Source: Laguncularia racemosa
Taxonomy: Eukaryota; Streptophyta; Magnoliopsida; Myrtales; Combretaceae
Direction of reading: 5' to 3'
Assembly: GCA_037954665.1 (NCBI GenBank)
Contig: JBBMOL010000304.1
Span: 62,001-126,000 of the forward strand
Length of the DNA stretch: 64,000 nt
Below are positions 51,151 through 63,737 of this stretch, piece by piece. The notes below the pieces were generated by a model that made no database searches, had not been told where the DNA came from, and worked only from the letters and a program-made list of their open reading frames with translations. The first letter of the stretch is position 1, and every line of letters starts with the position of its first letter. Made by a program: the position numbers and the translations under genes.

Positions 51151-53611
51151 AAACCATATATTATATGTTGTCAATCAAAATTATGGATCAAAATTTGTCA
51201 ACTTTTTATAGTTAAATACTAAGATAATAAACGAATTTAGTATAGATTATGATTGTCAGACACCATCATTCTATTGTCTACCACATGAACTCCTTTTCAT
51301 TGAATAAGAATGCTTTAGTGCTCAATACGATTTAGGAAAGAAGAAACAAAATTCCCTCAACATCATCATTTGGAAAGCCAATATTTGAGTTCTTGCTTTT
51401 ATAAGCAATGGTCCTAGTAACTTAATTAGATGCCATTAGATTTTTCTTATACTGAATTTAGATCATGATCTTGTTTTTAGGTTTTTTTTTATGAAGCATA
51501 TAATAATTTGACAAGATGTTTCTTAATAGCTTCCTAATATTATAGGAAATACTTAGATATGACTATAATAACATGGCTACATGTATTGTTTTAAACTTAG
51601 TTTTGACTAAAAAATCTATTAGTAGCCATATAGTAATTAATTCAAAATTGGAAAAATTAGGAAAAAAAAAAACACTAACTTATATTTTAATGATTTTTCA
51701 ATCTCATAACTTGCATTTTGTTTTTTAATAAACATAATACGTATGCTTTTTCACACAATTTTCTTTTTTCCTTTTTCGTTTTAGGGTTAAGTGGTTACCC
51801 ATTATTGTAGGTGGGTTACAGCCTAACCTTGTTTATGGTACTTGACCAGCTATCCCCAAAGGCTTGGGGTCGAGGTTAACTAGCCACCATTTATAGGTTA
51901 CTCCACCCCTTAAGGCAAGTACCTTAGGATGGCCAACTATATGGGGTTTTAGGTTTTGACTTTTATTTTATCTCCTATAATGCATTTTCTTTTCTTTTTT
52001 AAAAGAAATAATTAGTTTTTATTGAACTAAATAATTAAATTTATTTGACAATATTATTTATAATTTACTTAATTATTCTTAACCAACAAAAGGTTGATAT
52101 ATGTTCCCTAATTAATGTTAATAAATAGTGATAAAACATATGTTATAAATTTATGTAAAAACAAAAGACAAGTCATAAGTTAACAAAAATCAACAACAGT
52201 TACAAAACAGAGATCATTTTTTTATAACTTTTTCTTTAATAACATAATTTATCAGTATTAAATTAAATAATATAATAAGAATAAAAAATATAAAATTAAA
52301 AAGGGTAATAAGATTGACTTAACTTGTAACCTTTTAAAATTATAATGAAACTCCAATCATATTATAATTTATAGTTTGGGAAACTCTTAACTTTTTTGTA
52401 TTCCACCTTTTCTTAGTATCATTAATATATTTTTGTAATTTCTTTTGTTATATCATATCATATTATATTATAATAAAAGTTTTGAAAAATCTTACTTTTT
52501 TTTGTATTATACCTTTTTATGGTATTGTTTATAAATGTCCTCATATGCTAACTCTTGCTTATGCATTCAATTTGAGTACAAACCAAAGTATACTATATAA
52601 ATCATTAGAATGCATAGTTTTGGCCGTTAAAATGCATAGTTATAGCCCTTTAGATATTTTGCAAAATGTTTTTGGTGATTTTTCTCACCATGAATCTAAT
52701 TTTAGATGAACTTTTAGTTTGATTATGATAGCAAGTATTTCAAAATACTAGTTAAGAAATTTATAAGGCTAGTGTTACTTTCTTGTTTTTATAAAAATTC
52801 TAAATTAGAGTAATCTCATGTAATAATTATTAATTTAACTTGTATGTCTTAACTAGTGCTCTTAGCTCTTACTATAATAACTGCTTTCATTTATTCAACT
52901 AGACATCATAGTTGGATTCGGTTACCATGAAACTCTGATTGCACCTGATTAAGCTTCAACGATAGGAAAATAAGTTAGATGACTAGTTAGGTTTTTCCCT
53001 TCTCCCCTCTTTCCCCTAACCTATAGTTGTATCATAGGGGCTTATTGTAAATGAATTGAAAAGTGTAATTCTTGATCTTGCTTTCATGGTTGATACAAAG
53101 TAGTAATAAAGAAGAAGAAATAGTGGATTGAAGTGAATGTGTGAATGCATTAGTTTGTTATTGTTATTGAAGAAATATGTATATACATAGGTATCTTGTT
53201 AGTTATAATACACATGTGAAAAATAATTAACTTTGCTGCTTGTAACAACCCCAAACCTTACCCCCCCACTTAAGGTAAATGCTCCTATAAAACTAGCTTA
53301 GACCAAAACGCAATTGAGACTCCTGAATAGGCTCAATTATAGCAGTTGCAATTTGATATGAAGAAGGAACATGCTATAGCTACAGAAATTTGAATGAAAT
53401 ATGGTTTTGCATTAAGTGAATGTCTAACTCTTTTTGCTTGGTCCTGCTATGATAACAAGGATTTTTAGCAAGCAAGTAAACTAATTTGGTATCTATAAAC
53501 AACATGATTAGTATATCAATAGAAACATTTAAATCACAATGAAGGTAGGACATCTATAACGGCTCCTTAGTAGTAAATGCCATGCTCCTCTACACTGCTT
53601 CAATGGATGAT
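51151..53611. other. AT-rich stretch without a recognised gene
   Basis: 2.5 kb. A GC-richer block at 51781-51955 (GGCTTGGGGTCGAGG, CCCCTTAAGG) stands out from its surroundings but is unidentified. One open frame of 75 codons (52482-52709) has no recognisable similarity. Confidence 0.5.
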
Positions 53612-54514
53612 TGATAGGAATCAAAATTCTACAGGACCTATCATTAGGATAAGAACCAAAGGGTTACAAAATTTAATGATGAAGGTCCTCTATGAACAAA
53701 TAAACCCCAAAAATATTTGTAGACTAACTTCTTTTCTATTACTTATTTGTTGTGCATTCCAACAGGTATACTTATCGGTTTTTATAGGGCGATGGATAAA
53801 CTCGCTAAAGCTCAGCTTGTGGGTTATTCATGGATTGACATAAACCAAAGAAGAACCGGTCAAACAAATTGTTCACTTGAATTGATGAACCGACCACTTG
53901 AAGACCATTTGAATATGTAATTGCTGCAATGAGAATCGGCCATTTTGTTTATTTTGTACTTATAATTTTGATTTTTGGAACCAGTCACCAAGTGGCAACT
54001 TTGTGATTTTTTGGTTTGTTTTAACCCTAATAAGAGCAAGTATAAATACTTGTTAACTAGGGTTTTTTTAGGAAGCTTTTTGATAATTTGATAAAATTCA
54101 AACACTTTACCGTGTAAGAGTCACCTCGCTAGCATCCACTCTTATCAATTTCTTTAGAAATTGTGGCGAGTTTGGCTTGGAATTTCTTGTGAGTTACATC
54201 AAGATTTTCTAAGTTGCATCCTGTTATTGCTAGTGTGTAATATCTAGTGATAGTTAGTTGATTTTTCTACTTGTTCTTTCACGCCAAATTAGGTTCATAT
54301 TGCTAGGATTACAAGCCAATTTTAGATATTGGAATTGCATTGTTATATGTAATTGATTAGTATTGGAATTCCATTGTAATACATCTAATTTGGTTCACAC
54401 CATTGAGATTGTTCATCCTTTGATTCATGCCAATTTTGAGTTCAATTGATTATTTGTGGACTGATTAATCATTTGTATCTTGTGCTTGTTAATTTGGAAT
54501 TCTTAAGCACATCA
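53612..54514 (+). repeat. 5' LTR of C2
   Basis: 903 bp, TGATAGG...ATCA. TATAAATA at 54041-54048 sits in the small palindrome AAGTATAAATACTT, conserved in C3. Confidence 0.92.
54041..54048 (+). promoter_or_regulatory. TATA box in C2 5' LTR
   Basis: TATAAATA, preceded by AGAGCAAG and followed by CTTGTTAAC. The same arrangement is found at about 59040 and 60692. Confidence 0.55.
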
Positions 54515-54519
54515 TATTT

Positions 54520-54531
54520 TGGTATCAGAGC
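54520..54531 (+). promoter_or_regulatory. Primer binding site of C2
   Basis: TGGTATCAGAGC, an exact iMet-type PBS. Confidence 0.9.
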
Positions 54532-55732
54532 ATAGGAATTGAGGAAGGGAATTGCATGAGCTTCATTTGAAATTAGGGTTCTTGAAGTTGATTTCTTAAT
54601 CCGAAATTGTTGAAGTGATTTGTAGTAGTGATTGTGGATTTTGATGCATTCTTGTTGTTGTTGATTGAAGTGGACGTGGAATACTTATGGTAGCATTTGT
54701 TTTTCTTGAACTTATTGTGAGGAAGGAAGAGTGTTCCTTTATGATTATTTTAGAGAAGTGGAAATTGAGACAAAGAAGAGTGAATTATTTGTTAGTGATT
54801 TTGTAAATTGAGGTTGTCATTTGCAATTTTCAGATTTGCCTTATGTGAGATTAGGAAGTTATTTGAAATTCAAACACATTCTTGAAGTTTGAAGAAAGTC
54901 ATTGAGTAGTATTGATTGAATGTTATTTGAATTTGAATTGCTTCTTACCATTTGTGGAGAAGGTTGTATTAAGAGTATATTTTGAATTTGTTACCGTGAA
55001 GTGTAAGTAGGGTTGTGATTAAAAACTTGCACCATGCTTGTATTGTGTGTTTGTGGCAGAGTTATGTTGTGGAGAGTGTTGCAACTTGTTGTGCATTTGT
55101 GTTGTGAAGAGTGTTGCAACGTGTTGAGAGTTTTGTTGTGGATAGTATTGTAACTTGTTGTGATTTTGTGTTGTGAATAAGGTGCTGCATTTGGAATTGG
55201 AAGTGTATACATGTGCCTTAAGTGAAGAGAGTTATAGTGGTTAAATTTTGAATTTTGAAAAGCAAGCATTAAAGTGTGGAAGTTATTAGTAAGTAATGTA
55301 CTTGAACACTTTGCTTAGTTAGAATTATTAACCTACTATTTGGGGAAGTGTTTAAAAGTACTCCTACTTGTTGTTGCCTTAATTGAAGTGTAAATGTGTG
55401 AGAGAAGTTAAGTAGAGTTTTGGTTTTTCTTTTGTAGTGGTTGTTGTGTATCATTAGAGTGTTGTTGTTATGCCATAATTGTGTGTGTTGTGGTGTAAAG
55501 TAAAGTGATTGTGGGAGAGTGTGTGTGAAGTCATTGTGGAGGTCTGTGTTGCATTTGGTTGTGTAATGCACCATGGGTGTGTGAGGACTATAGAAGTGCC
55601 ACTGTGTGTATTGCAGCATGAGTGTATGTGTGGTGTAAGGTTAAGGTGTGTTGATTGTGACTTGGTGTGTAAGTGTGTGTGCAGTGTAGTGTGTTGTTAG
55701 CTTGTTGAAGTTAGTAAGCAACTATGTTAAAT
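54532..55732 (+). other. Untranslated leader of C2, no gag
   Basis: Aligns with the C1 leader, with stops in all frames and GTG/TGT-rich blocks. No gag domain is present where it should precede protease. Confidence 0.7.
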
Positions 55733-56253
55733 GATTTATATTTGTCTACTAATGTACTACGCCAAACCTTGACTTCTTTTCTAACCATTGATGATAGGTA
55801 GAGAGAAAATTTGTTTCACACTTCTTGTAGGGTATAAGGTAATTTATGTACTTTTATTATTGATGGTAGTAGTATCAAAATTACAACTTGTAACTATCCC
55901 ACATCTAGAACCTTACAAATTACATTGGTTGAGTGAGTAGGGGAGTCTCGATGTAACCTAGAGAGCAATGATACCTTTCAGTATAGGGGATAAATATCAT
56001 GATGAAATAGAATGTGACATTCTTCCCATGTGTGCATCCCATATATTGCTTGGCAAGCCGTGGTTGTATGATAGGAGGGTTTTACATGATGGCTAAAGAA
56101 ATAATTATATGTTCCAACTTGAGGGTAAATATATAGTATTGAACCCTATGTCACCATCAAAGGTCCAAGAGGTACAAAGATAGATAAGTTAACCATCAAA
56201 AGTCCTTGAGGTTTATAGTTAGATGAGTCAACCTTTAGAGGACCAAGCGGTTC
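55733..56253 (+). pseudogene. Aspartic protease of C2, broken
   Basis: RENLFHTSC and then IIDGS, with the rest of the active-site loop deleted (about 36 bp relative to C1). It then continues with GDKYHDEIECDILPMCASHI and LLGKPWLYDRRVLHDG followed by a stop. It is interrupted at 56253 by solo LTR H. Confidence 0.7.
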
Positions 56254-57263
56254 TGATGTGCCTAATCACACTTTAAAGCACATTCAAAAGACTTAAGAAA
56301 AGATATCTCAAGTCTAGGCAAAATCAGATCCCAAAAATGGCACTTTTCTAGTGAACCCTAATGTTGAAATGATGAAATTCAACCTACTAATGATATAATC
56401 TGAATACCACAATGGAAATGGCTTCTAATAACACTTCTAATATCATATAATCCACGAAAATCAAGCCTCAATTTGACAAAGAAAACCGTGAAGGAAGATC
56501 CCTTTTCTAAATGGTGAAATTCACGCTAGCAAAGAAATCCTTAATGATGAATTGAATCAACTTGATAATTCTTTCAAATAATCAAATGAATTCGTGTACA
56601 ATAAGATGTAAATCTGACCAAGAACTATCTCTAATCAACCCTAGATACAACACACTAGAGAGGAAAAGAAATCACAACAAGTAGGAATTGATATGACTCA
56701 CAAATTCCAATTGTTGCACTCGCCACAATTTCAAGTCTTGGAATTGAAATTGATAAGAGTTGGAACCAAGGTATGAACCCTAATTCACACGTGAAAAGAG
56801 AGTGTATGTTCTGCAAAAATAAGCTCCCTAAACCCTCTCTTAAGCAAGTATTTATACTTGCTACTTCTAGGGTTAAAAAGTGCTCAAAATTACAAGTTTG
56901 CCACTTTTAAGGTGGCTAACCCTAAATGAAAGTTACATGGAAATAAAAGTGTCCCAAAACCAAAATACAACCAAAATAGTTCAATAAACATTTACAAGAT
57001 ACAAAATAACATAAATCTTCATTATCCAATGCCTCAGAATAGAGAACAATCGCAGCGGGCCTTTGATTGTTACCCAGAAAAATGTCTTGTGTCCAACTGA
57101 AGTTGTAGGACATTTTGGCATCCCTTGGAGATATATAATTGTACCTGTAAGATTATTCTCAAAGTTTATTAGAAATAAAAACATAAGATAAAAGATGAGC
57201 AATTTGGTCAATCATCCAGATTGGGTTCTGAAAAGGTTGACAGTGCCAGAATTTTTCCCATCA
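56254..57263 (-). mobile_element. Solo LTR H
   Basis: 1010 bp with plus-strand ends TGATGTGCC...CCCATCA and perfect TSD GGTTC (56249-56253, 57264-57268). In minus orientation it is related to the LTR at 57670-58688 through most of its length (for example CACTTTTAAGGTGGCTAACC). Confidence 0.88.
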
Positions 57264-57269
57264 GGTTCA

Positions 57270-57660
57270 GAAGCAGATGTGTCAACAATCAGAGGTCCAA
57301 AAGGTTCAGGGGTAGATGAGTAAACCATTAGAAGGCCAAGAGGTTCAAAGATATATAAGTGAAATAGGGAAGAAGAAGATATTATTAGTCGAACAGTTTG
57401 AGTTAAGGGAGGCCATAGCAAATGATAGACCATTGTATGTGTTGTAGATGAGATATATCATAGAGATGGAAGGATGAGAGCAACTACCCCTTATGGTATG
57501 TCAGGTACTAGGAGACTACAGTGATCTTTTTACAAATAACTTGCTAAGAGGATACAAAGTCTCTTATGCATTTGACCTATCATATTTGAGGACAAATCTT
57601 CTTGAAGTTCGAAGAGATGATAGGAATCAAAATTCTACAAGACCTATCACAAATGTAAGA
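57270..57660 (+). pseudogene. C2 linker joined to pol tail, running into the LTR
   Basis: Equivalent to 28179-28540 of C1, with the linker remnant, then VLGDYSDLFTNNLLRGYKVS, then directly the integrase end (LRTNLLEVRRDDRNQNSTRP). The deletion point (LLRGY) is the same as in C1. Confidence 0.75.
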
Positions 57661-59501
57661 ACCAAAGGATGATAAGAATCAAAATCCAACAAGACCTATC
57701 ATTAGGGCAAAAACTAAAGGAATTCGAATTTTGGCGATGAGGGCCCATTTTAAGCAGATCAACCCCAGAATTATTTATAAATTAACCTCTTTTCTATTAT
57801 TCTTGTATTGTTTTTTCCAACAGGCACACTTATCATATTTTATAGGGCAATAGATAAACTCCCTCAGACTCAGCTTGTGGGTTATCCATGGACCGACCTA
57901 AATCGGCAGTGAGTTAGGCCGATGGATCCTATAGAAGACCGGCATCATGAAGACCATTTCTTTTATATATTTCTTCTTTTATGAACTATTTTGATTGTAT
58001 TTGGTTTTGGGACACTTTTATTTCTTTGTAATTTTCATTTAGGGTTAGCCACCTTAAAAGTGGCAAACTTGTAATTTTGAGCACTTTTTTACCCTAGGAG
58101 TAGCAAGTGTAAATACTTGCTTAAGAGAGGGTTTGAGGAGGCTAATTTTGTAGATTATACACTTCATCTTCACGTGAGAATTAGGGTTCCTAATTTTCAT
58201 TAGACTCTTATCAATTTCAATCCCAAGAGTTGAAATTGTGGCTAGTGCAACACCTTGAAATTGTGAGTTGTATCAATTTCATTTTATTGTGATTTCTTTT
58301 CTTCTCTAGGGTGTCATATCTAGGGTTGAATTGAGATAGTTCTTGGTTAGATTTTCTTCAATTGTATTCGAATTCTTGTGTTTATTTAAGGTCCCTTGCA
58401 ATTGAATTCGAATCATCATTGAGAATTTCCTTGAAAACGTGTTTTGCACTATTGGAAAGGAGTCCTTGGAATTGAGGTTTTCTTTTGAATTTGTGGATTA
58501 TTTTCGTGGATTATATGTGATTAGGTTGTTGTTAGAAGATATTATCATTGAGGTTTCACAATTGCAACATTGAACATTTGGATTTCCTTGTATCTTCATT
58601 AGGGTTCACGTGAATCTTGCCCTTGAGGATCCGGTTTTACCTTGACTTGAGATTGTTTTTTCTTGAGTCTTTTAATTGTGCTTCTAAGTGGATTTAGCAA
58701 TGAGGGTCCTCTGTGAACAAACCGACCCCAAAAATATTTGTAGACTAACTTATTTTCTATTACTTATTTGTTGTGCATTCTAGCAAGTATACTTGTCGGT
58801 TTTTACAGGGCGATGGATAAACTCGCTAAAGATCAACTTGTGGCTTATTCTTAGATTGACATAAACCAAAGAAGAACTGGTCTAACAAATTATTCACTTG
58901 AATTGAAGAACCGACCACTTGAAGACCATTTGAATATGTAATTGTTGCTATGAGAACTAGCCATTTTGTTTATTTTGTACTTGTAATTTTAATTTTTAGA
59001 GTAATTTGTTTTGTTTTTTTTAACCCTAATAGGAGCAAGTATAAATACTTGCTAACTAGGGTTTTTGAAGAGCTTTTCGAGAATTTGAAAATAGACACTC
59101 TTTGAGCCGTGAGGGAGAACCTTGCAAATCAAAGATCTTATATCAATTTCTTGTGAAATTGTGACATGATTCAATAAGATGAGATTGTGAGTCATATCAA
59201 TCTTGCTTTTACTGTTAACAAATTGTGTTTAGTGAGTTATATCTAGGTGCAATTTGTGGTTACTTTTCACTCACGTGATTCAGGATGTAATTTTCAAATT
59301 TGGTCATTTTTAATTTTGAAATTACTTCCTAGTGTAATTGTGTGATTTTCCATTGAAAAATCACATACTTATTATTTCAAATTTCATTTGGTCATTTGCT
59401 TAATTGGGATTTCAATTTCATCACACCACTTTATGGAATTTATTTAGTTGATTCTTCAATTGCAATTGAGTGCTTGTGATTTGGATTTTTAAAGCACATC
59501 C
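57619..59501 (+). repeat. Mosaic 3' LTR region of C2
   Basis: 57619-57669 is the start of a C-type LTR. It is followed at 57670 by a second LTR start (TGATAAGAATC) of H-like type that runs to about 58688, lacking its last about 17 bp. From about 58689 the C-type LTR continues (TTTAGCAATGAGGGTCC) to 59501, but its second half differs from the 5' LTR. TATAAATA occurs at about 59040. Confidence 0.75.
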
Positions 59502-59506
59502 ATGAT

Positions 59507-60275
59507 GTAGAAATAGTTGGTTGTTTCTTAGTTTTCCATGAAATAAGAGAAGATCCTAGAAAAACATAAAACCTAGAAAGTAATTTATGATCAACTTGAC
59601 AAGATCCCCAATTTGCATCTCTAAATCCTTATAGCTTCATCAAAGATGAATTAGAATAAAACAAACCTTAATCATTAGTGTGCTTCAGATTATGCAATAA
59701 ATGAAATGCAACCTATAAATGTGTTATTTGAAGTGAAGAAATAAATTGGCTAAGCTAGTGAACTATGAATGTTATATATGGTCGGGTCAAAATCATGGAT
59801 AAAAGCTATCCCACTAAATGCCTGTATAGTTGAAGATCTTCCAAAAGTGCTCCTTCATCATTACTTAAATGAATATTTGATGGAAAAGGATTTTTGAAGG
59901 TTTTATACTAGTAAGTGATCTACTGTAAATATAAAATATTTTTTTACAAGCGAATTTTACCAACAAGTGCACTAGGTTAGATTAAGCAATATAGTGAAGA
60001 GTTGAGTGTCGATACCATAAAGATTAAATAAGTACTAAATCGATATCAAATTCTATTATTATTTAGGTAATCAAATTGAGAGAATTAATTACTCTAATAC
60101 TCACTAAACTATTACACTTAGATTTTTATTATGAACTTGAAGGAGATTGTTATGAAAATGTATCAATTGAAAAGAGGGAAACCAAATTCACCCTAATTTC
60201 ATAAATCAAATTATCATTATCTTATAATGATTCCTAGCTATGTGGATATTCATATGAAATTATGAAAATCTTTGT
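59507..60275. other. Unassigned AT-rich stretch
   Basis: No gene seen. A segment at about 59955-60050 (CAAGTGCACTAGG, GAGTGTCGATACC) resembles a repeat phrase common in plant intergenic DNA, but I cannot name it. Confidence 0.4.
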
Positions 60276-61301
60276 TGATAGGAATCAAATTCCCGTAGGA
60301 CCTATCATTAAGGCCCAAGCTAAGGCTCTATATAACTTGGTGTTGAGAATCCTTCATGAGAAACCTAATCCTAAGGAAGCTAACTTAATTTCTTCATTCT
60401 TATCGTATACTTGGTATGCATTCTAATAGGTTCAATAGTCAGTCTTATAGGGTGCTAAATCATCTACATTTTTTAGTGAGTCGGGAACCTCATCAAGACT
60501 CATTTTGAAAGTACCATGAAGACCAGCATCTTGAAGACTAATTTATATATATATATGTTATTTACTTGGACTGTTTATGTTGTAATCATTTTAGGACGCT
60601 TCCATTTGCTTGTAATTGTCTTTTAGGACCGGCCACCCTAAAAGTGGCGTAGTTGTAATTTTGTAGACTTTTTAACCCTAAAGGGAGTAAGTATAAATAC
60701 TTGCTTAAATAGGGTTTTGAGGAATTAGCTAACATTTTCACAAATAGAACACATTTCATGTGTGTGGTTAGGGTTTTTCCTAAATTCCAAATTGCTCTTA
60801 TCAATTTCAATACCAAGAATTAAAATTGTGGCAAGTTGCAACAAAAAGAAATTGTGAATAATATCAATTCCTTTTTATTGTGTTTCCTTTTCATCACTAG
60901 TGAGTTATATCTAGGGTTGATTAAGATTGTTCTTGATGAGATTTTGATTTCATTTGAAATCATTCTATCATGTTATAAAATTGATTGGTTTTGTCATTAG
61001 TTCTATCCATCAAATTTGCTTCATTCTGTAGCGTGGATTACCTTATTGGGAATGAAGAATACGACCTTGTTTTTGATTGTTGAAGATTGGTAATCTATTG
61101 GTACTTTAAGTTGATTTGGTGATTCAATTGAGGATTTTATCATTGTGATTTTTCATTACCTTAAAATATAGCCTTCGAATTATCTTTCACATTTAGGGTT
61201 CACGCAATTTTTGTGTCCCTTGGAACTAAATTGATCTTATCATTTTAGTGATTGTTGATTGATTCAATTACATGTGCTTAAACCCCCTTTTAGGCACATC
61301 A
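60276..61301 (+). repeat. 5' LTR of C3
   Basis: 1026 bp, longer than C1/C2 LTRs and closer to the H-like LTR at 57670 in its middle part (CCGGCCACCCTAAAAGTGGC). TATAAATA lies at about 60692. Confidence 0.85.
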
Positions 61302-61307
61302 TCTTTT

Positions 61308-61319
61308 GGTATTAGAGAA
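61308..61319 (+). promoter_or_regulatory. Decayed primer binding site of C3
   Basis: TGGTATTAGAGA, two changes from the iMet-type PBS. Confidence 0.7.
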
Positions 61320-62328
61320 CAAGTTAAGAGAAGGGATTTAGTGTTGGTTGATTTCTTAATCTTCATGTTCAATTAGGGTTCTCCAATTTGTGATCTGAAA
61401 TTGTGTGTTGTGAATTGAGGTTGCATAAATGTCTTGATTGAGAATTAAATTTGCTACTTGTTGAAGTTGAATTAAAAGACTTATTGTAGCTCGTTGTGGT
61501 TGATAATTTTCGTGAAAGGGAAGAGGAGTAGAAGTGTATTATTGATTCAAATTTTAAAATTTGAAAATTACCTCATTTGTGAAGGGAGTGGAAGTGTAAT
61601 CCATTGCATGTTGATTTCGGAAATAAGAGTATAGTTGTACAATTTTCAGAATTGAATTGTGTGGATTATATGGACGCTATTTGATTTTCAAAACACACAT
61701 TAAGTGATAGAAGTTATTGTGTATTCATTTGAATTTAAAAGTGGCTTCTTACCATTTGTGGAAGAGTTGCAATAAGTGAGATCATTTGAATTTGTTACTT
61801 CCTTGTTTGTAAAGTTGCAGTTTGAAAATTGTGTTAAATTGGAGGAGTGCAATGTGTGGAAGAGTGTATGTGTGTGTGCTACACTGTAAGTAGAAGGTGT
61901 GTACATGTGGCGTTGTGTTTTGTATATTTAGTGAAGGGTATGTGTATGTGTTGTTGTGTTTATGTGTGTTGAAGTAAAGGGGATTGCAAGTGGTGTAAGT
62001 GGTGGTGGAGAGTGTTTACACCATGATTAAGGGAAGGAGTGGTAGTGTGAAATTGTACATTTATGTGTGTGGTGAGGTGTTGCACATTGTGGTTATTTAT
62101 AGTGTTAAACTGTGGCAAGAAAAGGAAGGTTGAGTAGTAGAATTTAAAATTCAAACAAATCATTAAAGTGTGAAAGTAATTGAACTAATTACTTAAACAC
62201 TTGTAGTTGAATTTAACTCTATGTACTTGAAGGTAGGTGTGTGTGTGTACTTCATTTGTGGTTTAGTTATGTACTTGAGCCGTGGAGTTGTAAGGAATAT
62301 TATTTTGTTGTTGGATTTAAACACAACA
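61320..62328 (+). other. Untranslated leader of C3, no gag
   Basis: Stops in all frames and GTGTG-rich parts. No gag or zinc knuckle similarity. Confidence 0.65.
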
Positions 62329-62802
62329 ATGTCTAGTGAAATGTTTCATTATGCTAATGTGTTGCGCCGAACATTGACTATATTTACTACTAATGATGAA
62401 GAACAAAGGGAAAACTTGTTCCATACCTCTTGTAAGGTAAAAGGAAATTTATGTGTCCTTATAGTTGATGGTGGTAGTTGTACTAATGTAATAGCCGCAT
62501 TGTTGGTATCAAAACTAAAACTTACCACCACACCACATCCTAAACCATATAAATTGCATTAGCTTAGTGATTAGGGGAGTTTGCATGTGACCCAAAGAGC
62601 TAGGGTACCATTCGGTGTAGGGGATAAATACCATGACGAAATTGAGTGTGATATTCTACCTTTGTGTGCATCCCATATATTGCTTGGTAGGCCTTGGTTA
62701 TATGACAAGAGGGTCTTACATGATAGCTTCAAGAATACTTATGTATTCCAGAAGGAGGGCAAATGCATTATTCTGAATCCGATGTCACCTTCACGAGTTT
62801 AA
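62329..62802 (+). pseudogene. Aspartic protease of C3, one stop
   Basis: From MSSEMFHYANVLRRTLTIFT: EEQRENLFHTSCKVKGNLCV, active-site segment LIVDGGSCTNVIAALLVSKL and HPKPYKLH, then two stops (TAG at 62560-62562 in place of a Trp-type codon, and another near 62572). It then resumes at 62581 with RARVPFGVGDKYHDEIECDI, LPLCASHILLGRPWLYDKRV and a stop at 62802. The DGG active site is intact. The short N-terminus replaces gag. Confidence 0.8.
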
Positions 62803-63177
62803 AGGGCTCAACAACAGATCAGTAGGCCATCTGAGGTAAAAAGGGTTGCAGTGCAGTTTAATAATTATGGGGAAAAGAAGGTATTGTTGATGGGATAGGG
62901 TGAGTTGGAGAGAATTATTACAAAAAAGACTCCAGTATACTTGCTTCAATTGAGATGTGCACTGGGGGAGCAGGAACCTCAGTCTCTACCCTCAGTAGTA
63001 TCTTAGGTATTAAATGAGTACACTGATATTTTTTCTGATGATTTGCCAATAGGTTTACCACCTTTTAGACGGATAGAGCATGCCATTGATCGTATGCCAG
63101 GTTCAGTATTACTAAATTGACCAGCATACCGTATGAATCCCAAGGAGACTAGAGAATTGAAATGCTAGGTAGATGAG
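62803..63177 (+). pseudogene. Protease-RT linker of C3
   Basis: Broken segments matching gypsy linkers: TPVYLLQLRCALGEQEPQSL, then VLNEYTDIFSDDLPIGLPPF and RIEHAIDRMPGS, followed by PAYRMNPKETREL. At least four stops. Confidence 0.7.
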
Positions 63178-63723
63178 TTGGTTGAGCAAGGATTTGTCAG
63201 GGAGAGTCTTGGTCTATTTGTTGTTTCCGCCCTTCTTGTTCTTAAGAAGGATGGTACTTGGAGAATGTGTATCGATAGTAGAGCCATCAACAAAATTACC
63301 ATCAAATATAGGTATCTTATTCCTAGACTTCATGATATGTTAGATGAGTTGCATGGTTCATAGGTTTTCTCCAAAGTGGATCTTAAAAGTGGGTATCACT
63401 AAATTTAGATGAGAGAGGTAGATGAATGGAAAACCGCTTTTATAACACACCATGGACTATATAAGTGGTCGGTTATACCCTTTAGTTTGAGTAATGCTCC
63501 TAGTATATTTATGAGATTGATCAATCATGTATTGAAAGAGTTTTTAGGAAAATTTGTTGTTGTTTATTTTGATAATATTCTAATATACAACAAAGACCTA
63601 GAATATCATGTTGAGCATCTTCAAGCAGTATTCTCAGTATTGAGGGCACAACAGTTGTTTGTAAATCTCCAAAAATGTTCCTTTTATCAAATTGAGGTAA
63701 CATTTTTGGTTTTGTTGTATTAG
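63178..63723 (+). CDS. Reverse transcriptase of C3, with damaged active site
   Basis: Two open parts, 63178-63363 and 63409-63723. Motifs: LKKDGTWRMCIDSRAINKIT, IPRLHDMLDELHGS-stop, KVDLKSGYH-stop, WKTAFITHHGLYKWSVIPFS, NAPSIFMRLINHVL and KFVVVYFDNILIYNK. The catalytic YxDD reads YFDN (Asp to Asn), so polymerase activity is lost. Three or more stops. Confidence 0.85.
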
Positions 63724-63737
63724 GATCAGGTGTTAAA

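Larger units (their letters stand above)
53612..59501 (+). mobile_element. Ty3/gypsy derivative C2, gag-less and lacking RT to integrase
   Basis: 5' LTR 53612-54514, PBS 54520-54531, leader, protease remnant, linker/pol tail, then a disrupted 3' LTR (57619-57669 plus about 58689-59501). TSD ATGAT lies at 53607-53611 and 59502-59506. Same structure and deletion as C1. Solo LTR H is nested within it. Confidence 0.85.

Noticed and set aside
32300..51155. A target site duplication for element E
   Set aside because: CATTA at the left and the bases after 51150 do not match, and LTR ends in the TA-rich region are uncertain, so none is claimed.
52482..52709. 75-codon open frame in AT-rich DNA
   Set aside because: No recognisable domain and no supporting context; its length is compatible with chance.
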